64,000 bases of DNA from Enterovibrio nigricans DSM 22720 (GCF_900167155.1 NZ_FUXU01000006.1:62001-126000); one strand, 5' to 3'; positions 9,099 through 17,820 are shown, counted from the stretch's first letter. Notes: generated from the letters alone by a model not told the origin. Translations and numbers: made by a program.

Positions 9099-10418
9099 AT
9101 GGCATCAGGAAATAAAATGGGATTGGTTGGCCTCACGACTATCGTGACGGTCAATATGATGGGGTCAGGCATCATCATGCTGCCTGCTAGTTTGGCTCAA
9201 ACCGGGGCAATTTCGCTGCTCTCATGGATAGTTACCGCGATTGGTGCAATGTGTATCGCCTATGCATTTGCCAAGTGCGGGATGTACTGTAACAAAGACG
9301 GGGGGATGTCAGCGTACGCCAATGAGGCGCACGGAAAGTCCTCATTTTTTATTGCTTCCTACACTTACTATGTCTGTCTAGTGATCAGTGCGGTTGCGAT
9401 CGCCGTATCCGCAGCAGGCTATTTAGTACCCTTTTTCCCTTGGATAAAAACCACCCCCATTCACACCTTTATCGCTGTTGTGGCAATACTCGTTGTCACC
9501 ATGGTAGCCAATTTTTGGGGACCAAAAATCACGGGGCAAATATCAGCAATTACGGTGTGGGGTATCATCATTCCGGTTGTGGGTCTTTCTATCGCAGGTT
9601 GGTTCTGGTTTAAACCAGACGTGTTTGCAGAAGCGTGGAATCCTCACCAAGATACCAATATCACCGCGATTTCTTCTGGTATCGCACTCACGCTGTGGGC
9701 TTTCCTTGGGATTGAGTCTGCGGGGGCAAACTCGGGGGCCGTTGAAAACCCCGAAAAGAACGTTCCCTTGGCATGTATGCTCGCCACAAGCTTCACAGCC
9801 ATCGTTTACATAGCATCGACGTCCGTGATTCAGGGGATCATCCCCAATGCTGAGCTTGCGAAATCAGATGCCCCTTTCGGCCTTGTATATACCTATATGT
9901 TTAACGAGACCGTGGGTAGCGTCATTACGGCGCTTGCGGTTATCGCTTGTATTGGTTCACTGCTGGGCTGGCAATTCACAAATGCACAAGTTTCTAAAGC
10001 AGCCGCAGACATCAAGCTGTTTCCGAAAGTCTTTGGCGAAGTCAACAAAGCCGATGCACCCATCAAAGGCATGCTGATCATGCTGGGGCTGGAATTGATA
10101 CTTGCTATCATGACCATCTCGCCAAACTTGGTGAATCAATTTAACGTGCTGCTCAATCTTGCTGTGTTTATCAACATGGTGCCTTACATCTTGTCGCTCA
10201 CGGGTCTAGAAGTCATTCTTCGCAAGAAGAAAGTCAGTAAAAAGGAATACCAGACAGGTGCTGTCATCGGTACGCTTGCGGTGGTTTACAGTATCTATGG
10301 TGTCTACGCCTGCGGTCAGTCAGCCGTATTCTACGGCGCAATCCTGACACTGTTTGGTTACATTTTCTATGGCTTCTTAGCTGCCCGAGACAACAGTGAC
10401 AATGGCTCTATGGCCTAG
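9099..10418 (+). CDS. APC-family amino acid/polyamine antiporter, PotE-type
   Basis: A 12-segment inner-membrane exchanger. I place the start at the ATG at 9099 because it follows a good ribosome-binding site (AGGCGGTGGAG) and gives 439 residues, the length of E. coli PotE; an upstream in-frame GTG at 8973 would add 42 non-homologous residues. GSGIIMLP in the first membrane segment and LWAFLGIES (W200, E206, matching PotE substrate residues) are present. The sequence is clearly nearer PotE (putrescine/ornithine) than AdiC (arginine/agmatine), although the neighbour is arginine decarboxylase. Inference: it exchanges agmatine for arginine. The stop overlaps the ribosome-binding site of the next gene. 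Confidence 0.88.
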   Translation: MASGNKMGLVGLTTIVTVNMMGSGIIMLPASLAQTGAISLLSWIVTAIGAMCIAYAFAKCGMYCNKDGGMSAYANEAHGKSSFFIASYTYYVCLVISAVAIAVSAAGYLVPFFPWIKTTPIHTFIAVVAILVVTMVANFWGPKITGQISAITVWGIIIPVVGLSIAGWFWFKPDVFAEAWNPHQDTNITAISSGIALTLWAFLGIESAGANSGAVENPEKNVPLACMLATSFTAIVYIASTSVIQGIIPNAELAKSDAPFGLVYTYMFNETVGSVITALAVIACIGSLLGWQFTNAQVSKAAADIKLFPKVFGEVNKADAPIKGMLIMLGLELILAIMTISPNLVNQFNVLLNLAVFINMVPYILSLTGLEVILRKKKVSKKEYQTGAVIGTLAVVYSIYGVYACGQSAVFYGAILTLFGYIFYGFLAARDNSDNGSMA

Positions 10419-10427
10419 GAGGGAACG

Positions 10428-10802
10428 ATGCATTTTGCAGTTCTGAACCCCAAATCAGTCCGTCTTTGGACGCTGTTATGTCTGCCGCTGGTTTTAGGAG
10501 GGCTTAGCTTTTCACTCCATGCCGCAGAAGAAACGCAGGACACTGAAGTCGTAGAGATTGACGAATCAGATCCTATGACGGCAATCGAAATTATTATAGG
10601 GAAACGTATTCCTGATTCGGTTCTGGACGGTGAACGGCCACATCATGTTTATCGCCCAAAAACACCGATTTATCACCATCATCATCCGGAGAATGAAGCT
10701 GTCCCACCAGCAATCAGGAAACACTTGCTGGTTGATCATCCCGAGGTAAATAACAATCAAGGTAGGGTGATTCGCACGCCACCAGAAAACGACAACCAAT
10801 GA
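10428..10802 (+). CDS. Small exported protein of the adiA cluster, unknown function
   Basis: A 124-residue protein with a signal peptide (hydrophobic residues about 14-30, likely cut after SLHA-A). The mature part is acidic, then histidine-rich (YHHHHPENE) and proline-rich, with little predicted fold. Its ribosome-binding site AGGAGGGA overlaps the stop of the antiporter gene, so the two are translationally linked. I do not recognise a family. A periplasmic role tied to acid stress, for instance proton or metal buffering by the His cluster, is a guess. Confidence 0.72.
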   Translation: MHFAVLNPKSVRLWTLLCLPLVLGGLSFSLHAAEETQDTEVVEIDESDPMTAIEIIIGKRIPDSVLDGERPHHVYRPKTPIYHHHHPENEAVPPAIRKHLLVDHPEVNNNQGRVIRTPPENDNQ

Positions 10803-10811
10803 CGTCAATGA

Positions 10812-10839
10812 AAAACGCCAGCGATGTGCTGGCGTTTTA
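10812..10839. terminator. Bidirectional terminator, small exported protein gene / cysB-like gene
   Basis: An 11-bp perfect stem AAAACGCCAGC / GCTGGCGTTTT with loop GATGT, between convergent genes. Confidence 0.85.
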
Positions 10840-10858
10840 ATTTATCGACAAAATACAT

Positions 10859-11833
10859 TTAGTATACGGGTAGCTCTAACCCTTCAAACAGCGAGCCAAC
10901 TTTCTCACTGCTATTCTGCATCAATACATTTTCCATCAAGGTTTTCGTCAAGTGTGGCGAAAAAGACATCAAGAAGTCATACATGTAATTTTGCAGAAGA
11001 ATGTCTTTTGAGAAACAAATCCATGCGTTGGACGGCTCAAACAAGTGATCAAGGTTTATATAGGTCAGACCCGTGTTTTTAATGTCTTTCGCCGCAAGGG
11101 AAGACACTATGCCAATACCAAAGCCTAGCTGTACGTAACGTTTTATCACGTCAGCATCCATTACTGTCATGAAATAATTTGGCGAAATCCCTTCTCGCTC
11201 AAACGCTTCGTCTTGCGTACGCCGACCCGTAGCGCCCGGTTCGTAACTCAAAATGGGATATTCTGCTAACTGCCTCAGTGTAGGTTTTGATACCTCTGCC
11301 AGCGGGTGATCTTCAGGCACAACCAAACCAAGCGTCCATCGATAAGCAGGTAAGACAATCAGATCGTTATCTAAACCCACATCATGTGCAACAATCGAAA
11401 AATCAGAATGCCCTTTGCTGATCACCCCTTTTGTTTGGAGTGGCAAAGTAGGATGCAAATGAAAATTGATATTCGGGTATTTACGGGTGAAGTACGACAC
11501 GCTGTTGGGCAGTAAATAGCGTGCGATGGTATGCGTGGTATAAATATTCAACGTGCCGACACTTGGGTCCAAATGCTCGCTCGCCAACGCTTTAATTTTC
11601 TGCTCCAGCGCCAGCATACGTTCGACTTGTTCGAGAATACGCTCACCAATCGGCGTGATCCCGCTCAGGTTCTTGCCTCGGCGTTCGAAGATACGAACAC
11701 CCAGCTCTTTTTCAAGCAACCCAACTTGCTTGCTGACACCTGGTTGCGTTGTAAAAAGCGATTGTGAAGCAGCGGACACGTTCAGATTATTGTCCTTTAT
11801 CGCTTTAAGATATTTGAGCTGTTGAAGTTTCAA
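10859..11833 (-). CDS. CysB-like LysR-family transcriptional regulator
   Basis: A 324-residue LysR-type regulator, exactly the length of E. coli CysB and collinear with it (MKLQQLKYLKAI, NLNVSAASQSLFTTQPGVSK, DADVIKRYVQLGFGIGI, YMYDFLMSF.PHLT). The N-terminal winged helix (1-60) binds DNA and the rest is the two-lobed inducer domain. True cysB normally lies elsewhere in Vibrionaceae, so this is probably a paralogue. It sits at the end of the arginine decarboxylase cluster, convergent with the antiporter operon. In E. coli, cysB mutations are known to impair acid induction of adi, so a local CysB-type regulator of adiA is a sensible inference. Confidence 0.85.
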   Translation of the reverse strand: MKLQQLKYLKAIKDNNLNVSAASQSLFTTQPGVSKQVGLLEKELGVRIFERRGKNLSGITPIGERILEQVERMLALEQKIKALASEHLDPSVGTLNIYTTHTIARYLLPNSVSYFTRKYPNINFHLHPTLPLQTKGVISKGHSDFSIVAHDVGLDNDLIVLPAYRWTLGLVVPEDHPLAEVSKPTLRQLAEYPILSYEPGATGRRTQDEAFEREGISPNYFMTVMDADVIKRYVQLGFGIGIVSSLAAKDIKNTGLTYINLDHLFEPSNAWICFSKDILLQNYMYDFLMSFSPHLTKTLMENVLMQNSSEKVGSLFEGLELPVY

Positions 11834-11999
11834 TCCCTTACCTCAAACTAAAATGGCAGCTATAGATCTTAAATTTATAAGAGCAAACTATTTTAAACAA
11901 GCGTTATACCGTGAGTTTGCTCAGTGTTTAGCAAATGTAGGGAAGAAAAAATAAAGCCAGCACATTGCTGACTATCAAATAGCAGAGAAATTTGAGCGC

Positions 12000-12467
12000 T
12001 TACTGGCATTTATCCAGAATACTGTCGCTGGCCTCTTCGATTAAATCCAGCACCTGCTCAAAGCCTTGACCACGGCCAAAATACGGATCTGGAATCTCTT
12101 CCAGCGTGACATCGCCATGGCTTAAAAACAGTGACACTTTATGTCGGTACTGTTTCGGGCAGTTATCAAGAAGGTCCGCAAGATTGGCTTTATCTGCGGC
12201 CAAAATCATATCAAAGTGCTCAAAATCGTCTGATACGACGGGACGAGAATAAATGCCAGAAAAATCATAACCACGCGCTTCTCCGGCAGCGCGACTTCGC
12301 GAGTCTGGTTTCGCACCTTCGTGATACCCAATGGTGCCCGCTGAGTCGATAATCACATCAATCCCTCGATCGGCTGCTTTCTGCCTCAGCACCGCCTCAC
12401 CTGTGGGTGAGCGACAAATGTTACCCATGCAAACCACAAAGATTTTTGTTGCTTTGTGCGTTTTCAT
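12000..12467 (-). CDS. Low-molecular-weight protein-tyrosine phosphatase
   Basis: A 155-residue cytoplasmic phosphatase. The catalytic loop CMGNICRS gives the nucleophile C13 and phosphate-binding R19, and the general acid is D127 in IPDPYFG, in the family's usual place near the C-terminus. It stands alone, with no tyrosine kinase or capsule gene next to it, so it is more like the free-standing LMW-PTP of Vibrio than the capsule-linked Wzb/Etp type. The substrate is unknown. Confidence 0.92.
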   Translation of the reverse strand: MKTHKATKIFVVCMGNICRSPTGEAVLRQKAADRGIDVIIDSAGTIGYHEGAKPDSRSRAAGEARGYDFSGIYSRPVVSDDFEHFDMILAADKANLADLLDNCPKQYRHKVSLFLSHGDVTLEEIPDPYFGRGQGFEQVLDLIEEASDSILDKCQ

Positions 12468-12684
12468 AGTGGTCGACGTCCTGTCTTTGAGACTGATTAT
12501 TCCATGCTGTTACTGCCAATCTATCAGACTGTTTTCTGTAGCACCATGATTTGTCTGATTCCCCGGCGGCTGACGCAAATTTACTTTCGGTTCGCGCTTC
12601 CAATAAAAAATGGTTTTGGTATGTTGGTGTCCATTCACGAATACGGCACAAAGGAATCAGCCAGTTGAATTATAGGATTCAAGA

Positions 12685-13275
12685 ATGAGCAACGAACGCT
12701 ACAAAGCCCGCCAACAAAAAGTCAAAGAGCAAGTAGATGAACGTGTCGCTGTCGCACAAATAGAAAAAGGCCTTTTGTTGGTGATCACAGGCAATGGGAA
12801 AGGAAAATCCACATCAGGTTTTGGTGTGATCACTCGTGCTACGGGTCATGGACAAAAATGCGGCGTCGCTCAATTCATTAAAGGCACATGGGAGTGTGGC
12901 GAGCGTAACTTACTGCAAAAATGCGGCGTCGAGTTTCATGTTATGGCTACTGGCTTTACATGGGATACACAAGATAAAGACGGCGATACCCGTGCGGCTC
13001 AAGAGGTATGGCAAGAATGTAAGCGCATGCTGGCCGACTCTAGCTACGATGTCGTACTACTCGATGAGATGACCTATATGGTGACGTATGGCTATGTTGA
13101 GCTTGATGATGTCGTGACTGCGCTGGAAAATCGTCCGAGCGAGCAATCCGTTATCATTACCGGTCGCGCCGCACACCGCACATTGACAGACATGGCAGAT
13201 ACCGTGTCGGAAGTACGAAACGTGAAACACGCTTTCGAAGCAGGTGTGAAAGTTCGCAAAGGCATTGATTGGTAA
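12685..13275 (+). CDS. btuR: Cob(I)alamin adenosyltransferase (corrinoid adenosyltransferase)
   Basis: A 196-residue enzyme moving the adenosyl group of ATP to the cobalt of corrinoids, making coenzyme B12. The N-terminal P-loop of the CobA/BtuR type is GNGKGKS at residues 36-42, followed by GFGVITRATGHG; VVLLDEMTYMV and the C-terminal VRNVKHAFEAGVKVRKGIDW also match the family. Other B12 genes are absent nearby, so a salvage role is likely. It is followed by a terminator shared with the convergent DUF457 gene. Confidence 0.93.
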   Translation: MSNERYKARQQKVKEQVDERVAVAQIEKGLLLVITGNGKGKSTSGFGVITRATGHGQKCGVAQFIKGTWECGERNLLQKCGVEFHVMATGFTWDTQDKDGDTRAAQEVWQECKRMLADSSYDVVLLDEMTYMVTYGYVELDDVVTALENRPSEQSVIITGRAAHRTLTDMADTVSEVRNVKHAFEAGVKVRKGIDW

Positions 13276-13290
13276 TTCTATAGCAAAAGG

Positions 13291-13320
13291 AAAGGGCTCT
13301 TCTTCAGAGAGCCCTTTATC
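13291..13320. terminator. Bidirectional terminator, btuR / DUF457 gene
   Basis: AAAGGGCTCT (13291-13300) pairs with AGAGCCCTTT (13308-13317) around a seven-base loop, between convergent genes. Confidence 0.8.
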
Positions 13321-13321
13321 A

Positions 13322-14350
13322 CTAATCTCGGAAGCAATCATGCTCATTGCAAAGCATGGCATCAATGCTTTGCCAACCGAGAAGTCGCATCCACAATGCG
13401 GGAATCTGCCTTGGAAGCACAGGTCCCGGATCGACTTGCTTGGGCTCCACCATTTGCCAGATATTATCTTCACCCATTTCCGCCACGATAAATTTAAACG
13501 GTTGGTACATTGCCATACCCAGTCGTAAGTCTGTCACGGTCAGGACATTCCCTTCTTGTTGGTATCGCACAAAACCCTTCGTGAAATATTCGAAATCAAC
13601 AAGACGTGTCGGATTCACAGGAAAAGGCCACTCACCACGGGCCATCGGCATCCAATCGATATTCGGATCCTCATCCTTCAGAGAAGCTAACCCTTCCCAG
13701 TACTTATCTCCATCTAACACGACAATCCGCCAAAGCACCGTATTCAGAGGGGTTGGGGCAACAAATACTGGCTGCCCTTCAAGGTGCGTACCCGCCAGGT
13801 TTTCTTCAACACGGTCTTGGATCATCCCCATCGCCACCAGCGACCACCCCAAATACAACGTAGACATCGTAAGACCAATTCCGCAGAGTTTTGCCGCCCT
13901 ACTACGCCAAATAAATGCGGCTAATACAGGAATGAGCAAGGGGATGGTGTAGAGGGGATCGATAATAAAAATGCTAGATATCGCAACAGGCGGCGTGTTT
14001 AAAGGCCAGAATAGCTGCGTGCCATAGGTTGTAAAAGAGTCAAGAATAGGATGTGTCACCAACGCAGCAGTGATGAGCAACCACAGTTGCCAAAGCGGCC
14101 AAGATTCCGCGACAAATCGCTTCCAGAGTATGGCCAAAACCGTGGCAAACGGGATCAGAACAAACAAAGAGTGGCTAAAACCTCGGTGCTCAATCATGTT
14201 CGAGATTGGATCACCGTAGTCTAAAAATACGTCTAAATCAGGCAGCGTCCCTAACGCAGCACCGGCTAGAAGTATCTTTGGCGAGCAACGTTTGCCCGCA
14301 ACTAAGCCCGCTACCGCCGCGCCAAGAGCAGCTTGAGAGATCGAATCCAT
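13322..14350 (-). CDS. DUF457 / YdjM-type membrane-bound metal-dependent hydrolase
   Basis: A 342-residue inner-membrane protein with several hydrophobic segments. The family's metal-site residues appear as LPDLDVFLDY (D38, D40) and EHRGFSHSL (H55, H60), with THPILDSFTTYG further on. Family members (for example E. coli YdjM/YbcI) are annotated as membrane-bound metal-dependent hydrolases; the substrate is generally unknown. The C-terminal third is soluble and probably faces the periplasm. It is divergent from the CBS-domain gene at 14572. Confidence 0.85.
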   Translation of the reverse strand: MDSISQAALGAAVAGLVAGKRCSPKILLAGAALGTLPDLDVFLDYGDPISNMIEHRGFSHSLFVLIPFATVLAILWKRFVAESWPLWQLWLLITAALVTHPILDSFTTYGTQLFWPLNTPPVAISSIFIIDPLYTIPLLIPVLAAFIWRSRAAKLCGIGLTMSTLYLGWSLVAMGMIQDRVEENLAGTHLEGQPVFVAPTPLNTVLWRIVVLDGDKYWEGLASLKDEDPNIDWMPMARGEWPFPVNPTRLVDFEYFTKGFVRYQQEGNVLTVTDLRLGMAMYQPFKFIVAEMGEDNIWQMVEPKQVDPGPVLPRQIPALWMRLLGWQSIDAMLCNEHDCFRD

Positions 14351-14571
14351 TAACGCTTCCCATGATTACTTATTGTTATTAGCCTAAACGGCCTGAAAAT
14401 GCAGGCGATTTGGAGATGACTGCAAATGATAGCGTTGCAAACGTTCAGAGTTAAATATTTCGTTACGCACTTTCGCTATCGCCAGCAAGTTTCTGTGTCC
14501 TTGATCTCAACATTTCACCCTTACTTTTTGTAGGTTTTAAAGTGAGACGATTAAAGAGGAGAAGACATAGG

Positions 14572-14616
14572 ATGCCAGGAAAAGTATCAGACTACATGAC
14601 ACCAAAAGTTCGCTAA
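14572..14616 (+). pseudogene. 5' end of a CBS-domain gene, cut off by an inserted element
   Basis: ATG at 14572 follows a good ribosome-binding site (AGAGGAG) and encodes MPGKVSDYMTPKVR, the classic opening of a CBS-pair protein, then stops at 14614 just inside the inserted element. Joining the codon CGC at 14611 to CGA at 18234 gives ...YMTPKVRKLITITPQMGVREA..., in frame with the remaining CBS sequence. Confidence 0.85.
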
Positions 14617-15690
14617 CAAAGTTACAGCTTGAAAGGGCTATCACTCACCCGATGAAATCCACCAGCAAGTAAGAGGTTTGTTGTTGAGTTCGTTTGTAAG
14701 ACAGCAGGAAAGCCAACCTAGAAAGCTAGTGTGTTAGTGGATTGCACCAGTTGAGCGATTACACTAAAAGAAAATACGCTCTGTACGACGATTTGAGACG
14801 ATGTAGGGATTTAGTAAGGTGATTTATCGTTGTTAGGTGCTAAAACGTCACTGTGAGCTAACGAAACCGTTTGCTGATAGCCTTCTGACCCTTATTTTTA
14901 ATGAGTTTCACTGACCCAATCAAAAAGACTGCTTTTGCTTTAAGTTGTGGCACTACATGAAAATGACTTCTCACACTGGATAGTTTGAAACATGCACTAG
15001 GGTTTACGTGAGGTCATTTGAATGGAGTGTCTAAACTGCGTTGCTGAACCAATCCTAAAAAGTTGATGGTTGTTGGTGATGTTTGTTGTTGTCAGGGAAA
15101 AGTATACGTAACTCATGATCTCCAACCCTCAAGGGTAAACATGTGCTGATTCATCACGGCGCTAAAGCACCTATTCATCTAGCACCCTTGACCGTTGAAC
15201 ATCATCGAGTTTTAAAATCATATCCCTGACAAGCAACTAAACTTTCAAAAGTTAACATTGATTAGGTATTGGTGTTTTCATGTCGCTATCTGAAAGGTAA
15301 CCCCTCAACAATCCAATCACTCAAACCACCAGCACAATGATGACCTCACCCCTTTAGAAAATACCACTGCGTAAGCCTGTAAACTTTGGCCGATTTACGT
15401 GCTGGAAGCACGTCCTACAAACATCATCACTAACAAAAGTTATAGTGCTTTAAGTGCTGGTGGTTGTTCCCTCACTCAAACACCCCTTGTTTAGGTCATC
15501 CCATCCCCTAATTTTCCAAAGCTGAAACATGCCTAATTCCATCGATGAATCAGTGAGTTACAAAAAGGGATGGGGCAACCAATAGATATGATGATACATC
15601 CTTAATTTTAAATTCTCACAAACAGCCTTTTTTCGATTTCTGGCTGTATTTAAGATATTCACCACTTTTAACCACAAATGAGACATTTAA
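14617..15690. other. Non-coding left arm of the element, rich in inverted repeats
   Basis: No open frame of note in 1.07 kb. A long imperfect hairpin spans 15088-15232: TTGTCAGGGA (15089-15098) pairs with TCCCTGACAA (15223-15232), TCAAGGGT (15129-15136) with ACCCTTGA (15184-15191), GTGCT (15143-15147) with AGCAC (15181-15185). A second unit is bounded by CCACCAGCAC (about 15326) and GTGCTGGTGG (about 15452), enclosing a tight ACGTGCT-GGA-AGCACGT hairpin (15397-15413). It could be a replication or transfer origin, or a structured RNA; the sequence does not decide. Confidence 0.55.
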
Positions 15691-16605
15691 GTGAGTAACA
15701 CCTTTCAATCCGACTTAACCAATTCGGCAAACCCATCTCAGGCAATCCAAATCTATGAGGCATTGTGTGGATTTGGTAAAACGTCAGCTATGGTTAAATG
15801 GCTATTCAAAGAACAGCAAGCTAACCCTAAACTAACGATTGTTGCATCACCGACTAAACACCTTTCACGGTCAACCTATTCTAATTTTGTTAACCAGTAT
15901 TCTGAGTGCGACGATGACATAGACGCTCATGTAAGAATCATTGATGTGAACCATGTTCCTCATGTTGAAACTGCACTAGCTGAAATTGACCAAATCCATA
16001 GGGACGGTAATTTTGATGGTGTTGTATTCATCACTCATGCAACCTTGTTTAAGGATTCATTAGCAGCATTCCTTTCACGTTCCCATGTAATCATTGATGA
16101 AACCCCGTCTAAATCAATCAACATGATCCAACTGTCAGTTTCACAAGCTAACATAGCTAAAGTTCGTCGTTTCTGTAACTTTCAAACCCTGACCTACGGC
16201 AACAAACGAAAGGAGTGTGAACGGGTAACACTCAAGAAAGATGTAGACACTAGATTCAAGGTTGAGGCCATTATCATCAACCATGAACTAGCAAAGGATG
16301 AAACCAACTCGGACAAATACATTGAGCTGTTACGTTTCCTTTTAGACGAGCATTCAATTACCTATTATAGCAATGGTGAGTCACACATCTTTCAAGCTGT
16401 TAACTCAGACAACAAGCAAACCACATTCTTACATGGGTTTTTACGGTCACTTGAACCACGATACTTTAAGATCTCTTTACCATCACTCACCGTTGTAACC
16501 ATAGGAGATCCACAGCTACGACAATATGATTTCTTGAACCCAGTGAATACAGAAATTAAACCCTCTGTTCGTGTTCGCGCTTTAAAATTCTCTGTCCTGA
16601 TCTGA
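15691..16605 (+). CDS. Truncated DEAD-like/SF2 ATPase of the mobile element
   Basis: GTG start; a 304-residue frame. The N-terminal half has a Walker A motif CGFGKTSA near residue 30, a motif-Ia-like VASPTKHLSR, and a Walker B-type IIDETPS near residue 150, as in superfamily 2 helicase-type ATPases on plasmids and islands. The C-terminal RecA-like domain is missing. The last 70 or so residues lie over the antisense of the recombinase zinc-ribbon region and are probably meaningless read-through after a deletion. Role unknown, perhaps element replication. Confidence 0.55.
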   Translation: MSNTFQSDLTNSANPSQAIQIYEALCGFGKTSAMVKWLFKEQQANPKLTIVASPTKHLSRSTYSNFVNQYSECDDDIDAHVRIIDVNHVPHVETALAEIDQIHRDGNFDGVVFITHATLFKDSLAAFLSRSHVIIDETPSKSINMIQLSVSQANIAKVRRFCNFQTLTYGNKRKECERVTLKKDVDTRFKVEAIIINHELAKDETNSDKYIELLRFLLDEHSITYYSNGESHIFQAVNSDNKQTTFLHGFLRSLEPRYFKISLPSLTVVTIGDPQLRQYDFLNPVNTEIKPSVRVRALKFSVLI

Positions 16606-17450
16606 ACCAATTGGTAAAACGTAGCCTCATCAATCAAAGGAGGGACATGATTAGATAGTGTGTGCTGCTTTCCACGAACCGTGATGTTGAATTCACCATA
16701 CAAAGCCTTTCTGGTGTGAATCCGTCGTAACATCATTTCACCCCAATCAAGTTTAGGATGATGGACAACAAGCCAATCCTGAATACCTCTCACTGGTGAA
16801 CCTGAAAGCATCATATTGATGACTGTTTTCATCACCGTTGCTTTGTACGGGTTAAGGCTGATTTCACCCGTTTCTGTGTTTGTGTCGATGTAACTCGGGT
16901 AACGTCCTGACGGAATAGCCAAAGGTAAACCGTTCACACCTTTCACACCGTCATGGTGGTTTTGAATTCTGACTAGGTTTGCTTTTGTCACTCGTTCACT
17001 CTTTGCCTGTGATTCACCGTTAGCACGTGAAAGGCTAATCAGTGCCATCATTAAATTCGTCATCAGGCTTGGATCATGCTTATCAAAAATCCGTTTTTCT
17101 TGAGTGATGTAAATTCGACATTTGTCGATGATTCCCGTCAGTGTGTGAACTGCTGTGTTGATGTCCTCACGTGACAAGCGATCCAAGTTACTCAACACCA
17201 ATACAGAATCAGGTGAGGCTATCCCACTATCTAGCAGTTCGATGATTCTAGAGAATCTAGGACGTTCACTAGCATTGATTTTGAAAGCACTGACAGCAAG
17301 ATCTGAAAAGGTTTCATGATATGGGGTTAACTCGTATTCGTTACAAAGGAAATCCCTTTCATCGTCTGATAGTTGCTGACCTTTTAAACCGGTTTTGTCG
17401 ATCTGCTTTGACGTTGAAACTCGGCTGTATTCGATTAGATAGTTGTTCAT
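16392..17450 (-). CDS. Serine recombinase (resolvase/recombinase/zinc-ribbon type), C-terminally truncated
   Basis: A 352-residue protein. The N-terminal catalytic domain has YSRVSTSKQ with the nucleophile serine at about residue 12 and VLVLSNLDRLSRE with the active-site arginine. A recombinase domain follows (GLPLAIPSGRYPSYI ... NPYKATVMKTVINMMLSG), then the start of a zinc ribbon (CRSCGSPM ... NPCKNVV). Family members are usually 450-600 residues with a coiled coil after the ribbon; here the frame ends at once, overlapping the ATPase frame tail to tail by 214 bases. It is the likely former integrase of this element. Three bases separate it from the upstream small gene. Confidence 0.8.
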   Translation of the reverse strand: MNNYLIEYSRVSTSKQIDKTGLKGQQLSDDERDFLCNEYELTPYHETFSDLAVSAFKINASERPRFSRIIELLDSGIASPDSVLVLSNLDRLSREDINTAVHTLTGIIDKCRIYITQEKRIFDKHDPSLMTNLMMALISLSRANGESQAKSERVTKANLVRIQNHHDGVKGVNGLPLAIPSGRYPSYIDTNTETGEISLNPYKATVMKTVINMMLSGSPVRGIQDWLVVHHPKLDWGEMMLRRIHTRKALYGEFNITVRGKQHTLSNHVPPLIDEATFYQLVQIRTENFKARTRTEGLISVFTGFKKSYCRSCGSPMVTTVSDGKEILKYRGSSDRKNPCKNVVCLLSELTA

Positions 17451-17453
17451 GCT

Positions 17454-17759
17454 TTAGTGAATTACTTTTGCAAGCGTTAGCTTTCGTCGTAGTTCCCGTA
17501 ACTCAACTGGTAAATCACGATTAGGCTGCAACCCTGCTTTGAATAGGATTTCCTTACACACATATGTTTGCTTTGGTGAAAGACGACTAAAGCCACCACA
17601 TGACACCAGAAACCTGAGATCACTAGCTGTCAGTTTCTTATCAAAGTACGACTTAAACGCTGGATGTGTAGCAATATTGATTAGGTGACCGATTGATCGT
17701 TTATATCGATCTTGCTGGTCATCAGGGCGTTTAAACCATGTTCTTCCTACTTGTCTCAC
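17454..17759 (-). CDS. Small gene upstream of the recombinase, unknown function
   Basis: A 101-residue basic protein (GTG start) whose stop is three bases before the recombinase start, so they form one operon. I recognise no domain; helical, Arg/Lys-rich segments (KRPDDQQDRYKRSIGHLI, PVELRELRRKLTLAK) would suit a DNA-binding accessory or excision factor, which is a guess. A perfect palindrome at 17807-17820 lies 48 bases upstream of its start. Confidence 0.55.
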   Translation of the reverse strand: MRQVGRTWFKRPDDQQDRYKRSIGHLINIATHPAFKSYFDKKLTASDLRFLVSCGGFSRLSPKQTYVCKEILFKAGLQPNRDLPVELRELRRKLTLAKVIH

Positions 17760-17806
17760 TGGTTAACCTTAATGGTTTGGTTCGTTTGCAGGGGAATCTA
17801 TTCAAA

Positions 17807-17820
17807 TTCACATATGTGAA
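17807..17820. promoter_or_regulatory. Perfect 14-bp palindrome before the recombinase operon
   Basis: TTCACATATGTGAA is an exact palindrome placed where an operator for the minus-strand operon starting at 17759 would be. A self-regulating repressor site is likely, but the protein is unknown. Confidence 0.45.

Noticed and set aside
8828-9178. 116-residue minus-strand open frame between adiA and the antiporter
   Set aside because: It runs into the antisense of the antiporter's first segment and has no ribosome-binding site or family resemblance.
14612-15470. Integron attC-type cassette
   Set aside because: The ends lack the RYYYAAC/GTTRRRY core sites and no integron integrase or cassette series is present.
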